From positions 29,172 to 93,171 of the forward strand of contig JAIQFF010000003.1 in assembly GCA_020073395.1 (NCBI GenBank): a stretch of DNA of 64,000 nt, read 5' to 3'. The stretch comes from Terriglobia bacterium (GTDB taxonomy: Bacteria; Acidobacteriota; Terriglobia; Terriglobales; Acidobacteriaceae). Positions 17,642 through 25,723 of the stretch are shown piece by piece (positions within the stretch are counted from its first letter, which is position 1; every line of letters starts with the position of its first letter). Position numbers and translations under genes: made by a program. The notes under the pieces are model-generated. The model saw nothing but the letters and a program-made list of their open reading frames with translations, ran no database searches and was not told the origin of the DNA.

Positions 17642-19312
17642 ATGAAAACGAAACGGCGGAACGAAAGATCCCGGTTGCTCCTTACCCTGGAGCTCGCGGT
17701 GGTATTGCCCGCTGCCGCCCTGGTGATCCTGAGCGTCTGGCATGTGAGACACATTGAGCGTGACCGTGCGGTGGAAGCCACCTTCCAGCGGGAATACAGC
17801 CAGGTACTGGCCATCTCGGAAAAGCAGATCAATCACAAAGCATACGAGCTGCTGGACGACGTGCGCGCCGACTTCCCTCCGCCCAGTGAGTTGTGTGAGC
17901 CGACGCTCGACAAGATTCTGGCCGCGCATCCCTACGTTGCGCACGTATTCATGTATTCCCCGGAGACCGGAATGGTGTTTCGTTCGCAATCCGGCCGCAT
18001 GAAAAAAGAAGAGGGGTTTCGCGAAGAGGCCGACTGGCTGAACAAGATGTACGAGGGCTGGCTGAAGATGGACTTCCACGACACATCCGAGAAACTGGTC
18101 CATCTCCAGAAAAAGGGATCGCCCTATATCTTCGAGGGGGAATGGGTGCCGCGTGGTGACAAGAAAGTCTATCAATCAACCGCACTGTTTGTCGTAAGAG
18201 ACGGAGAGAAGGGACCGCTTGCCATCGCAGGTGCAGCCCTGGATGCCGACTACCTGAAAGACCAATTCTTTCCGCAGACTCTGGATGATGTTATCAACCG
18301 CAATGTAGCCGACGCCCAGAGCGACAAGAATCATGCTGTCATGATGCTGCGCGGCAAATACGAGTCCACGGCGCTGGCTCAGTCCACGGGATGGGACGGC
18401 GGCGCTCCCGAAGTGGAGAGAAACCTTGAAGGTGCATTCCCGGGATTGACCCTGGCCATCAAGCTGCGGGGAAATACTCTGGCGGCCATCGGCGAGCGCT
18501 TCGCGCGCATGAGTTTACTCACCCTGGCCGCGCTTTCCCTGGTGCTGGCCGGCGGAATTGCGCTGACCTATCGCAACGTGACCAAGGAAATGGCGTTGGC
18601 TCGGCTGAAATCCGATTTTGTCTCCAACGTTTCGCATGAGCTGCGCACGCCGCTTTCGCTGATCCGGTTGTACGCCGAGACCCTTGAAATGGGCCGGCTC
18701 ACCAGTCCGGAGAAATATCAGGAGTACTACCGCATCATCCGCAAAGAGAGTGAACGCCTGACCGCGCTGATCAACAACATCCTCGATTTCTCGCGCATCG
18801 AGGCGGGACGAAAGGAATACGACTTCCGCGAAACCGACATGAGCGAGCTGGTGCACAACACGCTCGATTCTTATCGCTACCAGCTAGAGCAGAGCGGATT
18901 TCAGTTTGAAGAGAAGATTGACGAAGTGCCGCCCATGCGCGTGGACCGCGAAGCCATGGCGCGGTCATTACTAAACCTGGTGAACAACGCGCTCAAATAT
19001 TCGCAGGACAGAAAGTACATCGGTGTCAATCTCTATCGCGACAACGGCTCGGTGAAACTGGAAGTGGTAGACCAGGGTATTGGCATCCCGCACCAGGAGC
19101 AGCAGAAAATCTTTGAGAAGTTCTATCGCGTGGGGGACCCGCTGGTGCACAACACGAAAGGCAGCGGTCTGGGCCTTTCACTGGTGCGTCATATCGTGCA
19201 GGCCCATGGTGGCGAGGTCTCGGTGGATAGCACGCCGGGCCAGGGCAGCAAATTCACCATAGTGCTTCCGGTCAGGCCCGGGCTGAACAACGGTAAGGCA
19301 GCATCGGCCTAG
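17642..19312 (+). CDS. Membrane sensor histidine kinase
   Basis: A 556-residue two-TM sensor kinase. TM1 is at about residues 14-36, a periplasmic domain of roughly 250 residues follows, TM2 is at about 288-310, and then a HisKA domain with the phospho-acceptor His at about 332 (SNVSHELRTPLS) and a HATPase_c domain (N box LVNNALKYS, G1 DQGIGIP, G2 GSGLGLSLV). No HAMP domain is evident. The next gene encodes an OmpR-type regulator, its likely partner. The input signal is unknown. Confidence 0.93.
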   Translation: MKTKRRNERSRLLLTLELAVVLPAAALVILSVWHVRHIERDRAVEATFQREYSQVLAISEKQINHKAYELLDDVRADFPPPSELCEPTLDKILAAHPYVAHVFMYSPETGMVFRSQSGRMKKEEGFREEADWLNKMYEGWLKMDFHDTSEKLVHLQKKGSPYIFEGEWVPRGDKKVYQSTALFVVRDGEKGPLAIAGAALDADYLKDQFFPQTLDDVINRNVADAQSDKNHAVMMLRGKYESTALAQSTGWDGGAPEVERNLEGAFPGLTLAIKLRGNTLAAIGERFARMSLLTLAALSLVLAGGIALTYRNVTKEMALARLKSDFVSNVSHELRTPLSLIRLYAETLEMGRLTSPEKYQEYYRIIRKESERLTALINNILDFSRIEAGRKEYDFRETDMSELVHNTLDSYRYQLEQSGFQFEEKIDEVPPMRVDREAMARSLLNLVNNALKYSQDRKYIGVNLYRDNGSVKLEVVDQGIGIPHQEQQKIFEKFYRVGDPLVHNTKGSGLGLSLVRHIVQAHGGEVSVDSTPGQGSKFTIVLPVRPGLNNGKAASA

Positions 19313-19322
19313 CAGGAACCAC

Positions 19323-19372
19323 GTGGGGACAGCCGCCCTCGGCTGTCCAGTCGAGAGAAGCTCGACCATAGC
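19323..19372. repeat. Dispersed GGGGACAGCCGCCC repeat
   Basis: The spacer between kinase and regulator contains GTGGGGACAGCCGCCCTCGGCTGTCC followed by a CGAG..GAAGCTCG half-palindrome. A copy about 85 % identical by eye lies at 47798-47850, there inside a coding frame. It can fold into a GGACAGCCG/CGGCTGTCC hairpin. Confidence 0.7.
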
Positions 19373-19391
19373 GGAAGCAAGGATTTACGAC

Positions 19392-20072
19392 ATGACCAGA
19401 ATCCTGATTGTCGAAGACGAGCCCAACATGGTAGCGGGCCTGCGCGACAACTTCGAATTCGAAGGATATGACGTGATTACCGCTCCGGATGGCGTGGCTG
19501 GCCTGGAACGCGCCCTGAAGGAAGCTCCCGACCTGGTCATCCTCGACGTGATGATGCCCCGCATGAGCGGCCTCGACGTCTGCAAGCAGCTCAAGGCCAA
19601 GCGGCCCTCGGTGCCGATCATCATGCTGACGGCGCGCGGCCAGGAAGTGGACAAGGTAGTCGGCCTCGAGCTGGGTGCGGATGACTATGTCACCAAACCG
19701 TTTTCCATCCGCGAGTTGCTGGCCCGGGTGAAGGCAGTCCTGCGTCGCGCCAAGACTGTTCCCAAGGATCAGGAGCGGTATTCCTTTGGTGAAGTCGAGG
19801 TGAATCTGAAAAGTTGCCAGGTTTCACGCAGCGGCAAGGCCATGGATTTTTCGTCCAAGGAATTCGAGCTCCTGAAATATTTTCTGTGCCATCCCGGCGA
19901 GACTCTGAGCCGCGATCGCCTGCTTGAGGATGTGTGGGGCTATGAACGCTTTCCCACCACCCGCACCGTGGATGCGCACATTGTGCGCTTGCGGCAGAAG
20001 GTTGAACCGAAGCCGGACGAGCCTCGCTTCATCCTCACCGTGCACGGCACGGGTTACAAGTTCGTTGGGTAA
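19392..20072 (+). CDS. OmpR/PhoB-family response regulator
   Basis: A 226-residue regulator: receiver domain (residues 1-120; acidic pocket in IVEDE, phospho-Asp in VILDVMMP near residue 53, Lys in VTKPF) and a winged-helix DNA-binding domain (about 130-226, ending GTGYKFVG). The in-frame codon at 19323 would translate the repeat element, so the ATG at 19392 (MTRILIVEDE) is used. It lies downstream of the sensor kinase and 6 bases before a sigma factor gene. Confidence 0.94.
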   Translation: MTRILIVEDEPNMVAGLRDNFEFEGYDVITAPDGVAGLERALKEAPDLVILDVMMPRMSGLDVCKQLKAKRPSVPIIMLTARGQEVDKVVGLELGADDYVTKPFSIRELLARVKAVLRRAKTVPKDQERYSFGEVEVNLKSCQVSRSGKAMDFSSKEFELLKYFLCHPGETLSRDRLLEDVWGYERFPTTRTVDAHIVRLRQKVEPKPDEPRFILTVHGTGYKFVG

Positions 20073-20078
20073 ACCGAT

Positions 20079-20747
20079 ATGAGTATGTCTGAGAGCGGCA
20101 AAATTCGTTTGACGCCATACCTGAACCGTCCGGTTCTGGCTTCCGGCAAGCCAGCCTCGGGCACGCCGATCCGGGTGGACGACTCCGCGCTGATTCGTCA
20201 GGCCCAGCAGGGGAATACGGCCGCCTTCGAAGAACTGGTGCGGCAGTATGATCGCGCCGTGCTGCGCCTGGCCATCCACCTTACCGGCTCGGCGGAAGAT
20301 GGGCAGGACATTTATCAGGAGGCGTTTCTGCGCGCCTATATCAATCTGGCACGCTTCCGTTTTGAGTGTTCCTTCTACACCTGGATCTATCGCATCGTCA
20401 CCAATCTCTGCCTGGATCACCTGCGCAAGAAGCATTCTCGCGGCCGGGACTTGAATACGACGGCTTCTCCCGATGGCGAGCAGGACGATCTGCTTGACCG
20501 CATGCCCGACCACAGCCCGAACGCCAGCCCGGAGCGAAGCTTTGCCGGACGCGAGCTGCAACAATGCATCGTTCGCGCCCTGGGTCGCCTCTCTCCCCGC
20601 GAACGGATGGTGTTCGAACTCAAGCACTACCACGGCATGAGGTTGCGCACGGTCGCCGGCATGCTTAATACGACGGAAGGCACAATCAAGAACACGCTGT
20701 TCCGCGCCACCCACAAACTGCGAACTCAACTCGCCGAAGTGCGCTGA
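20079..20747 (+). CDS. RNA polymerase sigma factor, ECF type
   Basis: A 222-residue sigma-70-family factor with region 2 (FEELVRQYDRAVLRLAIHLTG, QDIYQEAFLRAY, TWIYRIVTNLCLDHLRK) and region 4 (LSPRERMVFELKHYHGMRLRTVAGML, then TEGTIKNTLFRATHKLR). It starts 6 bases after the response regulator stop, so the kinase, regulator and sigma factor are likely co-transcribed. No anti-sigma gene follows. The regulon is unknown; coupling of a two-component pair to a sigma factor hints at a regulatory cascade. Confidence 0.92.
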   Translation: MSMSESGKIRLTPYLNRPVLASGKPASGTPIRVDDSALIRQAQQGNTAAFEELVRQYDRAVLRLAIHLTGSAEDGQDIYQEAFLRAYINLARFRFECSFYTWIYRIVTNLCLDHLRKKHSRGRDLNTTASPDGEQDDLLDRMPDHSPNASPERSFAGRELQQCIVRALGRLSPRERMVFELKHYHGMRLRTVAGMLNTTEGTIKNTLFRATHKLRTQLAEVR

Positions 20748-20861
20748 GTGTTGGTCGTTGGTCATTGGTCGTTGGCCCTTGGCTTTAACCAGGGGCACGG
20801 TTTTTCGCAGCTTCCTTTTTCTCGCCAGCCGCTCAGCTTCAACTCCGGCCAACGGCCAACT

Positions 20862-21266
20862 TCAATCCGAGCCGGCACTAATGTTTCCCCGCTCCGGAGG
20901 TTCCGGATCAAAGGCCTGGTCCAGATAGATCCAGAGGACGCGGGCGAACAGTGAAATGGTCGGCGCGAGGGGAACGAACAACACGACCGCCCAGGTCACG
21001 TCTTTAGTGATCCACCAGCCGGTAATGGCCCACAACAGGGCTGCGATCAGCGCGATGGTCGCAAGCGCCAGGCCAAAGCTGATGTACATGGCCCCCAGGA
21101 AGTATCCCTCCTCCCGCTGAAATTTCAGGTCGCAGATAGAACAGCGCGGGCACATCTTCGGAAAACCTCGGAAGATGGAATAAGGGAAAATTCCTCCCAT
21201 GCGGCAACGGGGACAACGCTGCCGAAAAATTCCTCCCAAGGTTGACGATTTTGTCCTGCTTTTCAT
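20862..21266 (-). CDS. DUF983 family membrane protein
   Basis: A 134-residue protein with an N-terminal zinc-ribbon-like block (CPRCRMGG, then CPRCSICDLKF) and two predicted membrane helices (about residues 58-80 and 90-115). The RCPRCRxGxxF pattern is that of DUF983. ATG at 21266 is preferred to the in-frame codon at 21332, which lies over the promoter of the divergent gene. Function unknown. Confidence 0.82.
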   Translation of the reverse strand: MKSRTKSSTLGGIFRQRCPRCRMGGIFPYSIFRGFPKMCPRCSICDLKFQREEGYFLGAMYISFGLALATIALIAALLWAITGWWITKDVTWAVVLFVPLAPTISLFARVLWIYLDQAFDPEPPERGNISAGSD

Positions 21267-21321
21267 GGAAAGAAATCTTAAAATCCTGAAAGAGATTCTG
21301 TCGATAACACGGGAGGCCATT

Positions 21322-22080
21322 ATGGCTAGCACTACCGAGATTGCACCGGACGTCTACCGGATTTCGATCTACGCCCCATGGGGCGATTTACAGTTCAATC
21401 ATTTTCTAATCAAGGATCAGGAGCCGCTCTTATTTCATACCGGACTTCGAGGTATGTTCGCGGAAGTTCGAGAAGCGGTGTCAAAGCTTATCAGGCTGAC
21501 CGACTTGAGGCATATCTCCTTTAGTCACTTTGAGTCGGACGAGTGCGGATCGCTCAACGACTGGTTGGCCGTGGCGCCTCACGCCGATGTTGTGTGCAGC
21601 CAGGTGGGAGCGCTGGTTTGCGTGAACGACTTCATTGGACGCGAGGCCCATCCCCTGGCCGATGGAGAAACATTTTCGACTGGCAAATACCGCTTCCGCT
21701 ATTGCCGGACCCCACATCTACCGCACGGCTGGGATGCCGGTCTGCTCTTCGAGGAAACCCAAAAGACACTCCTGTGTTCAGACTTGTTCCATCAGACGGG
21801 AGATCTTGAACCACTGACAGAATTGGACGTAGTGGGCAGATCGCTAGAGGCGATGCGCGGCTACCAGGCTGGAATCCTGGCAGACTATGTGCCCTACACC
21901 GGCGCAACCTCAAATAACCTGCATAAGCTGGCCAGCCTTAAGCCGGACACTCTGGCCATCATGCATGGATCGAGTTTTAAAGGCGACTGTGGGCGCGCCC
22001 TGATTGAACTGGACCAGGCGTTCGAGCAGGTCTTCGGCAAGCAGGACACCAAACGGACGCCAGATCGCGCCGCTGGGTAG
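21322..22080 (+). CDS. Metallo-beta-lactamase-fold protein, ODP/flavodiiron-like
   Basis: A 252-residue MBL-fold protein whose metal motif is HFESDE, the H-x-E-x-D form typical of flavodiiron and oxygen-binding diiron proteins rather than the HxHxDH of hydrolases. Further candidate ligands are H in PHLPHGWD, D in CSDLFH and H in IMHGSS. It lacks the flavodoxin domain of full flavodiiron enzymes. Such ODP proteins bind oxygen or NO at a diiron site, some as sensors. GGGAGG precedes the ATG at 21322. Confidence 0.82.
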   Translation: MASTTEIAPDVYRISIYAPWGDLQFNHFLIKDQEPLLFHTGLRGMFAEVREAVSKLIRLTDLRHISFSHFESDECGSLNDWLAVAPHADVVCSQVGALVCVNDFIGREAHPLADGETFSTGKYRFRYCRTPHLPHGWDAGLLFEETQKTLLCSDLFHQTGDLEPLTELDVVGRSLEAMRGYQAGILADYVPYTGATSNNLHKLASLKPDTLAIMHGSSFKGDCGRALIELDQAFEQVFGKQDTKRTPDRAAG

Positions 22081-22083
22081 AAT

Positions 22084-22377
22084 CTACTTTTGCGGTGTCG
22101 GTTCGTCCGCAACTACTAACTGGGCCTTCGGGGCTTCAGCGTGAGCGGCGCGGGCCCGGCGGGCAATTTCTCCCAAAGATGGATTCAATTGTGGCAACGC
22201 CTTAGGCTGCACAACGGGAGCAGGCCGTTGGGGCGAGCCGGTGGCAATGATCTGCTCTCTGGATACTTGCGACGCCGAGACCGGGTCCTGCGGCAGGGCG
22301 CCGCGTTTTAGTTCTTGCGCGAATCCTGTGGCCATCAGCATTAGACCGGCGATGAGTAGTTTCAACAATGTCTTCAT
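22084..22377 (-). CDS. Small secreted hypothetical protein
   Basis: A 97-residue protein with a clear signal peptide (KTLLKLLIAGLMLMATGFAQ). The mature chain is Pro/Ala-rich and lacks Cys. It converges on the ODP gene with 3 bases between stops. AAGG lies before the ATG. No family recognised. Confidence 0.65.
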   Translation of the reverse strand: MKTLLKLLIAGLMLMATGFAQELKRGALPQDPVSASQVSREQIIATGSPQRPAPVVQPKALPQLNPSLGEIARRARAAHAEAPKAQLVVADEPTPQK

Positions 22378-22520
22378 AAACCTTAATTCTTTGTCTTTGT
22401 GGGTCCGTACCCTTTTGATCTTGCTGGTGAATATAGTGCACTTTTGATACCACGAGCCATCAGTGTATCTCTATGAAAACAAGGTTGATAGTGTGAGCCC
22501 AAGGTGCGCGGAGGAGAGCC

Positions 22521-22560
22521 GTGGAAGCGATTTTCCACTTTGGGGTGGAAGTGATTTTCC
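22521..22560. promoter_or_regulatory. Operator-like direct repeat upstream of the SUMF1-like gene
   Basis: Two 16-base copies, GTGGAAGCGATTTTCC (22521-22536) and GTGGAAGTGATTTTCC (22545-22560), differ at one base and are 24 bases apart start to start. Each contains inverted GGAA-N6-TTCC half-sites. They lie 40-80 bases before the gene at 22603, in the divergent spacer, where a regulator could bind. Confidence 0.45.
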
Positions 22561-22602
22561 TGGCGGGCGAGAAATGGGAGGAACGCTTTAGACTGTAAGC
22601 TC

Positions 22603-23325
22603 ATGCCTTCGTCCATTCCAGATATGCGCCCCACCCCGGTTGAGCCTGAAGTGGTGCGGATCCCAGCGGGCTGGTTCTGGATGGGATCTGCAACCGGGCA
22701 GGACAACGAACGTCCCGTTCATCGCGTGTGGGTGGATGAATTTCTCCTGGCGTCCTGCGCCGTGACGAATGCCGCCTACGCTCACTTCGTACGCGCCACG
22801 GGAGATCCCCCGGCGCCGTTTTGCGGGGACCCTGCTTTCAATCATCCGGAACAGCCAGTGGTCGCCGTTTCCTGGTTTGAGGCGGTCAAGTATTGCGAAT
22901 GGCTCAGCCTGACTAGTGGCTCGATTTGGCGCTTGCCGACCGAGGCTGAGTGGGAACGGGCAGCCCGCGGCGGCGTTGAAAATCAGCTCTATCCCTGGGG
23001 AGACGACCCGCCGCAGTCATTGCCGGATTACGAACAACGTTGGAAGAAGGGTCCGGAGCCGGTGGGCCAGTACGCACCCAATGCCCTTGGGCTTTATGAC
23101 ATCTGCGAAAACGTGCACGAATGGTGCAGCGACTGGTATCAGGCCGACTACTATGCGATTTCGACCGAGCGCAATCCTGTAGGTCCTGACCGCGGCGACC
23201 GTCGGGCATCGCGGGGTGGTTCCTGGCGCCATCACGTCAAAGCGAGCCGGTGCGCGGCCCGCTCCAGCATCCCGCCGGAATTTCACTACGCCGATTACGG
23301 ATTCCGTGTGGCCTGTAGTTTGTAG
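22603..23325 (+). CDS. SUMF1/formylglycine-generating-enzyme-like protein
   Basis: A 240-residue single-domain FGE-sulfatase fold: FWMGS start, RPVHRVWVDEF, VVAVSWFEAVKYCEWL, RLPTEAEWERAARGG, YPWGD, ENVHEWCSDWY and RGGSWRHH...YGFRVA are all hallmark blocks. True FGEs use a pair of Cys after the RGGS block for copper and catalysis; here that segment reads SWRHHVKASRCAARS and does not show the usual pair, so formylglycine formation is doubtful. Many bacterial relatives lack this activity and act in other oxidative or binding roles. Confidence 0.85.
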   Translation: MPSSIPDMRPTPVEPEVVRIPAGWFWMGSATGQDNERPVHRVWVDEFLLASCAVTNAAYAHFVRATGDPPAPFCGDPAFNHPEQPVVAVSWFEAVKYCEWLSLTSGSIWRLPTEAEWERAARGGVENQLYPWGDDPPQSLPDYEQRWKKGPEPVGQYAPNALGLYDICENVHEWCSDWYQADYYAISTERNPVGPDRGDRRASRGGSWRHHVKASRCAARSSIPPEFHYADYGFRVACSL

Positions 23326-23615
23326 CGCCGCCGTCCCGCCGACTGCCGCAAGGGCGTCCTTCGACTTTGCTAAGGACAAGCCTCGTCCTCGCCAGATGTG
23401 AAGCAGAGAAAAAATCATCCCCCAACCTGGCCTGAGGGACGTCAGTCCCGAAGAGCCCAAACTGAGCGAAGTCGAAGGGATCTGGGGCGCAGGCGTACAA
23501 CTCCGGCCAGGTGCACATCCGCTCCACGCCAGATGCTTCGCAAGCTCAGCATGACGCCTTGGATCAGGAGCGAACCTCAACCCACCACTAAAACCTGCGG
23601 GACGTTCCCCGAAGT
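23326..23615. other. Non-coding spacer with repeat fragments
   Basis: About 290 bases between convergent genes. It contains CTTCGACTTTGC and GAGCGAAGTCGAAGGG words of the TCGGACA-family repeat, but no gene I can support. Confidence 0.5.
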
Positions 23616-23969
23616 CTAGCCACGGTCTCTCCCCGTTCCCGCCAACCAGCGGAAGAACATGTTGACCAGGGCCAGCACGATCGCGCCCAGGAAGGCGGCG
23701 CCGAAAGTATCTACATGGAAGCCGGGTACTACCGCTGAAGCCAGTTCGATCATGGCCGCATTGATCACCAGCCAGAATAATCCCAGAGTGAGCAGGACTA
23801 GGGGAAAGGTGACGATTTTCAGGAATACTCCTAGGGTAGCGTTGACGAAGCCGATCACCAGCGCCGCAATCAACGCTGCCAGCGGTCCGCTAACGTGAAA
23901 GCCCGGCACCAGCCGGGCTACGATCCAGACCGCCAGCGCGCTTAAAGCCCAGTTCAGGAGATGTTTCAT
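23616..23969 (-). CDS. Phage holin family 4-like (PF04020-type) membrane protein
   Basis: A 117-residue protein with four hydrophobic helices and the repeated signature (V)PGFHV around residues 22 and 84, plus GFVNATLG and LVNMFFRWL. This is the widespread bacterial family named after phage holins (Mycobacteriophage D29-like), found in chromosomes outside prophages, with no proven lytic role. ATG at 23969. Confidence 0.88.
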   Translation of the reverse strand: MKHLLNWALSALAVWIVARLVPGFHVSGPLAALIAALVIGFVNATLGVFLKIVTFPLVLLTLGLFWLVINAAMIELASAVVPGFHVDTFGAAFLGAIVLALVNMFFRWLAGTGRDRG

Positions 23970-24303
23970 GGCACTCTCCGAAAATAACGGTGACTATAGA
24001 CCGCCTTCCGGCGGCGCGCAACTTGCGCGGCGAGCCTGGGGTGGAGCAGGGCCTTGGCCCTGCAATGGGCTCTGCCTCCCATTTTTCCTTGTCTTTCTGA
24101 GCGCAGTCGAAGGATCCCTATAAACGGATGAGTTCGCAGCCCGGCGAGGTCTCCGACGTCAGCATTTCGAGCCGCGCTCGCGAGCAGCCAACCACAGGCG
24201 CTGAAGCGCCACGGCGTTCCAGCGTCTGGCGGCACGAAGTAAACTCGTCCTTCCCAATCTTCGCGGACGCAGGTGAAAGCCGTGCCCTTGCGGCGTGTGC
24301 AGG
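23970..24303. other. Spacer without a supported gene
   Basis: Contains a GGGCCTTGGCCC palindrome and a minus-strand open stretch that reads like a gene tail (KGTAFTCVREDWEGRVYF..DAGTPWRF) but has no start or ribosome site. It may be a gene remnant. Confidence 0.35.
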
Positions 24304-24963
24304 CTAGAGGTGTTCTTTGCGGCGACGAAGCAGGGCAGCACCCAGAGCCCCGCCCAATCCAGAGAAGATTACAAAGGCCACCAGTGTAGTGATCAGTGCC
24401 ATGCTGAGCAGCAAGACGACGCCCTGAGGAGACTTGAGAAATTCCACGACCTGATGGGTTTGCGGATCTGGATTGCGGGCCGCGGCTTGCTCGACTCCAG
24501 CGATCAGATCTTCGCGGACCCTGTCCCATCCGTGGAACAGCAGAGTGCGGATGGCGAGCACGATGGCAAGAAGACCGCTGCCCAGAACGCCGGTAACCAT
24601 GCCGAGGCGGGCTCCCATCCCCGGAGTGACGCGGGCCGCCGGGACCCGGCGCCGGTAAAAGACCACCGACAGACTGCCGCCGATCAGCATCCCCAATCCG
24701 AGGCCGGCAAAAGGAGTAATCATGAGCAGGGCTGCGATCAGACCGGCCAGGGCCGTGGCCGGCCAGGCCTGTGACCATTCAATCCGTGTCCCGAGCGATG
24801 CGCCGAGATAAGCTGGCAGCGGTGGAATGAACGATTCAGAGGTGGTCCCCGAAGCCGGTACTGTCTCCGCCACAGCCACCCGAATTTGCGGCGCATTGCA
24901 CTGTGGGCAGAAGGCGGTGCCTTGTTCCACGGCAGCACCACATCGATGACAGGGATACTCCAC
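24304..24963 (-). CDS. Zinc-ribbon membrane protein
   Basis: A 219-residue protein starting with GTG. The N-terminus is a double-CxxC zinc ribbon (CHRCG near residue 5, CPQCN near residue 19). After a linker come three or four predicted membrane segments (about 70-98, 115-140, 185-212) rich in Gly and Ala. Similar zinc-ribbon plus DUF4199-like membrane proteins are common and uncharacterised. It ends in a basic RRRKEHL tail. Confidence 0.75.
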   Translation of the reverse strand: MEYPCHRCGAAVEQGTAFCPQCNAPQIRVAVAETVPASGTTSESFIPPLPAYLGASLGTRIEWSQAWPATALAGLIAALLMITPFAGLGLGMLIGGSLSVVFYRRRVPAARVTPGMGARLGMVTGVLGSGLLAIVLAIRTLLFHGWDRVREDLIAGVEQAAARNPDPQTHQVVEFLKSPQGVVLLLSMALITTLVAFVIFSGLGGALGAALLRRRKEHL

Positions 24964-25021
24964 TGAGTCTCAAGTTACAGCAGGGCAGCGAGATGAGGCA
25001 AGGATGGGGGGATTGCGGATT

Positions 25022-25086
25022 TCTACAATCTGAAATCTACAATCTGAAATCTACAATCTGAAATCTACAATCTGAAATCTACAATC
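25022..25086. repeat. 14-bp tandem repeat, 4.6 copies
   Basis: The unit TCTACAATCTGAAA is repeated four times without a mismatch (25022-25077) and ends in a partial copy. It lies in the spacer after a minus-strand gene. With no spacers between units it is a simple tandem repeat, not a CRISPR array. Copy number is likely variable. Confidence 0.95.
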
Positions 25087-25093
25087 CCCTGCC

Positions 25094-25723
25094 TCAGATG
25101 GTGTCCTTGCCGCCTCGCACCTGAACATAGACCAGACCGAAATCCGAGCCTTTGCCGTCGTCACCGGGTTTGATGGAGGCGATGTGCTGGTTCTGCTCGG
25201 TACCGACTTTCAGTTCCACCGTCTTGCCGTTCTGGTCTCCCTCGCACTTCAGTCGTTCGGAATGGCCAGAATGATCGCCGGGCTTCATCATTGCGCCAGC
25301 GTGATTGCCAGTGGTGTGGCATTCCAGCACGTCGCCATATTTCTTGAGCTGGTCCTTGTAGTAAGCGATGATTTTTTCGGGCGGATCGTCGGACAAGTAT
25401 TCGATGGCCACCACTTTCAGGCCGAAGAGGCCGCTGGAAATATTGACGTGGGCGTTGTTGTCGTGGTCGTCGTCGCCATGCTCCTTACGGCGTGCGCCGG
25501 GATAAACTGGGAGACCGATGTCGCGGACGTCGGCGTCCTTGGAGACGTGAAGCGCCCCCATGGGTGTCTCGATATCCACGTTCTTTTCCTGCCCTTCACT
25601 GTCCTTCTTCACGTTGACGCTGCAGCCGGGCAGGGCCAGCAAGACGCCGAAGGCAAAGACAAAAACACAGGTGAGAACAAAGATCGGACGGGAATCACCG
25701 TTTAGCGGCTGTGGTATGCGCAT
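25094..25723 (-). CDS. Hypothetical lipoprotein
   Basis: A 209-residue protein with an N-terminal hydrophobic stretch ending in a lipobox ALPGC near residue 33. The mature part begins SVNVKKDSEGQEKNVDIETPMG and contains VYPGARR, an acidic HGDDDHDNN segment and YLSDDPPEKIIAYYKDQLKKYG, a pattern shared by uncharacterised acidobacterial lipoproteins. Its start overlaps the end of the GH3 gene by 29 bases, suggesting translational coupling, although a shared role in wall metabolism is only a guess. Confidence 0.75.
   Translation of the reverse strand: MRIPQPLNGDSRPIFVLTCVFVFAFGVLLALPGCSVNVKKDSEGQEKNVDIETPMGALHVSKDADVRDIGLPVYPGARRKEHGDDDHDNNAHVNISSGLFGLKVVAIEYLSDDPPEKIIAYYKDQLKKYGDVLECHTTGNHAGAMMKPGDHSGHSERLKCEGDQNGKTVELKVGTEQNQHIASIKPGDDGKGSDFGLVYVQVRGGKDTI

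Noticed and set aside
23616-23969. Prophage holin
   Set aside because: The family name is misleading; no lysin or other phage genes are nearby.
25022-25086. A short CRISPR array
   Set aside because: Units are 14 bases and directly abut with no spacers, and no cas genes are in the window.
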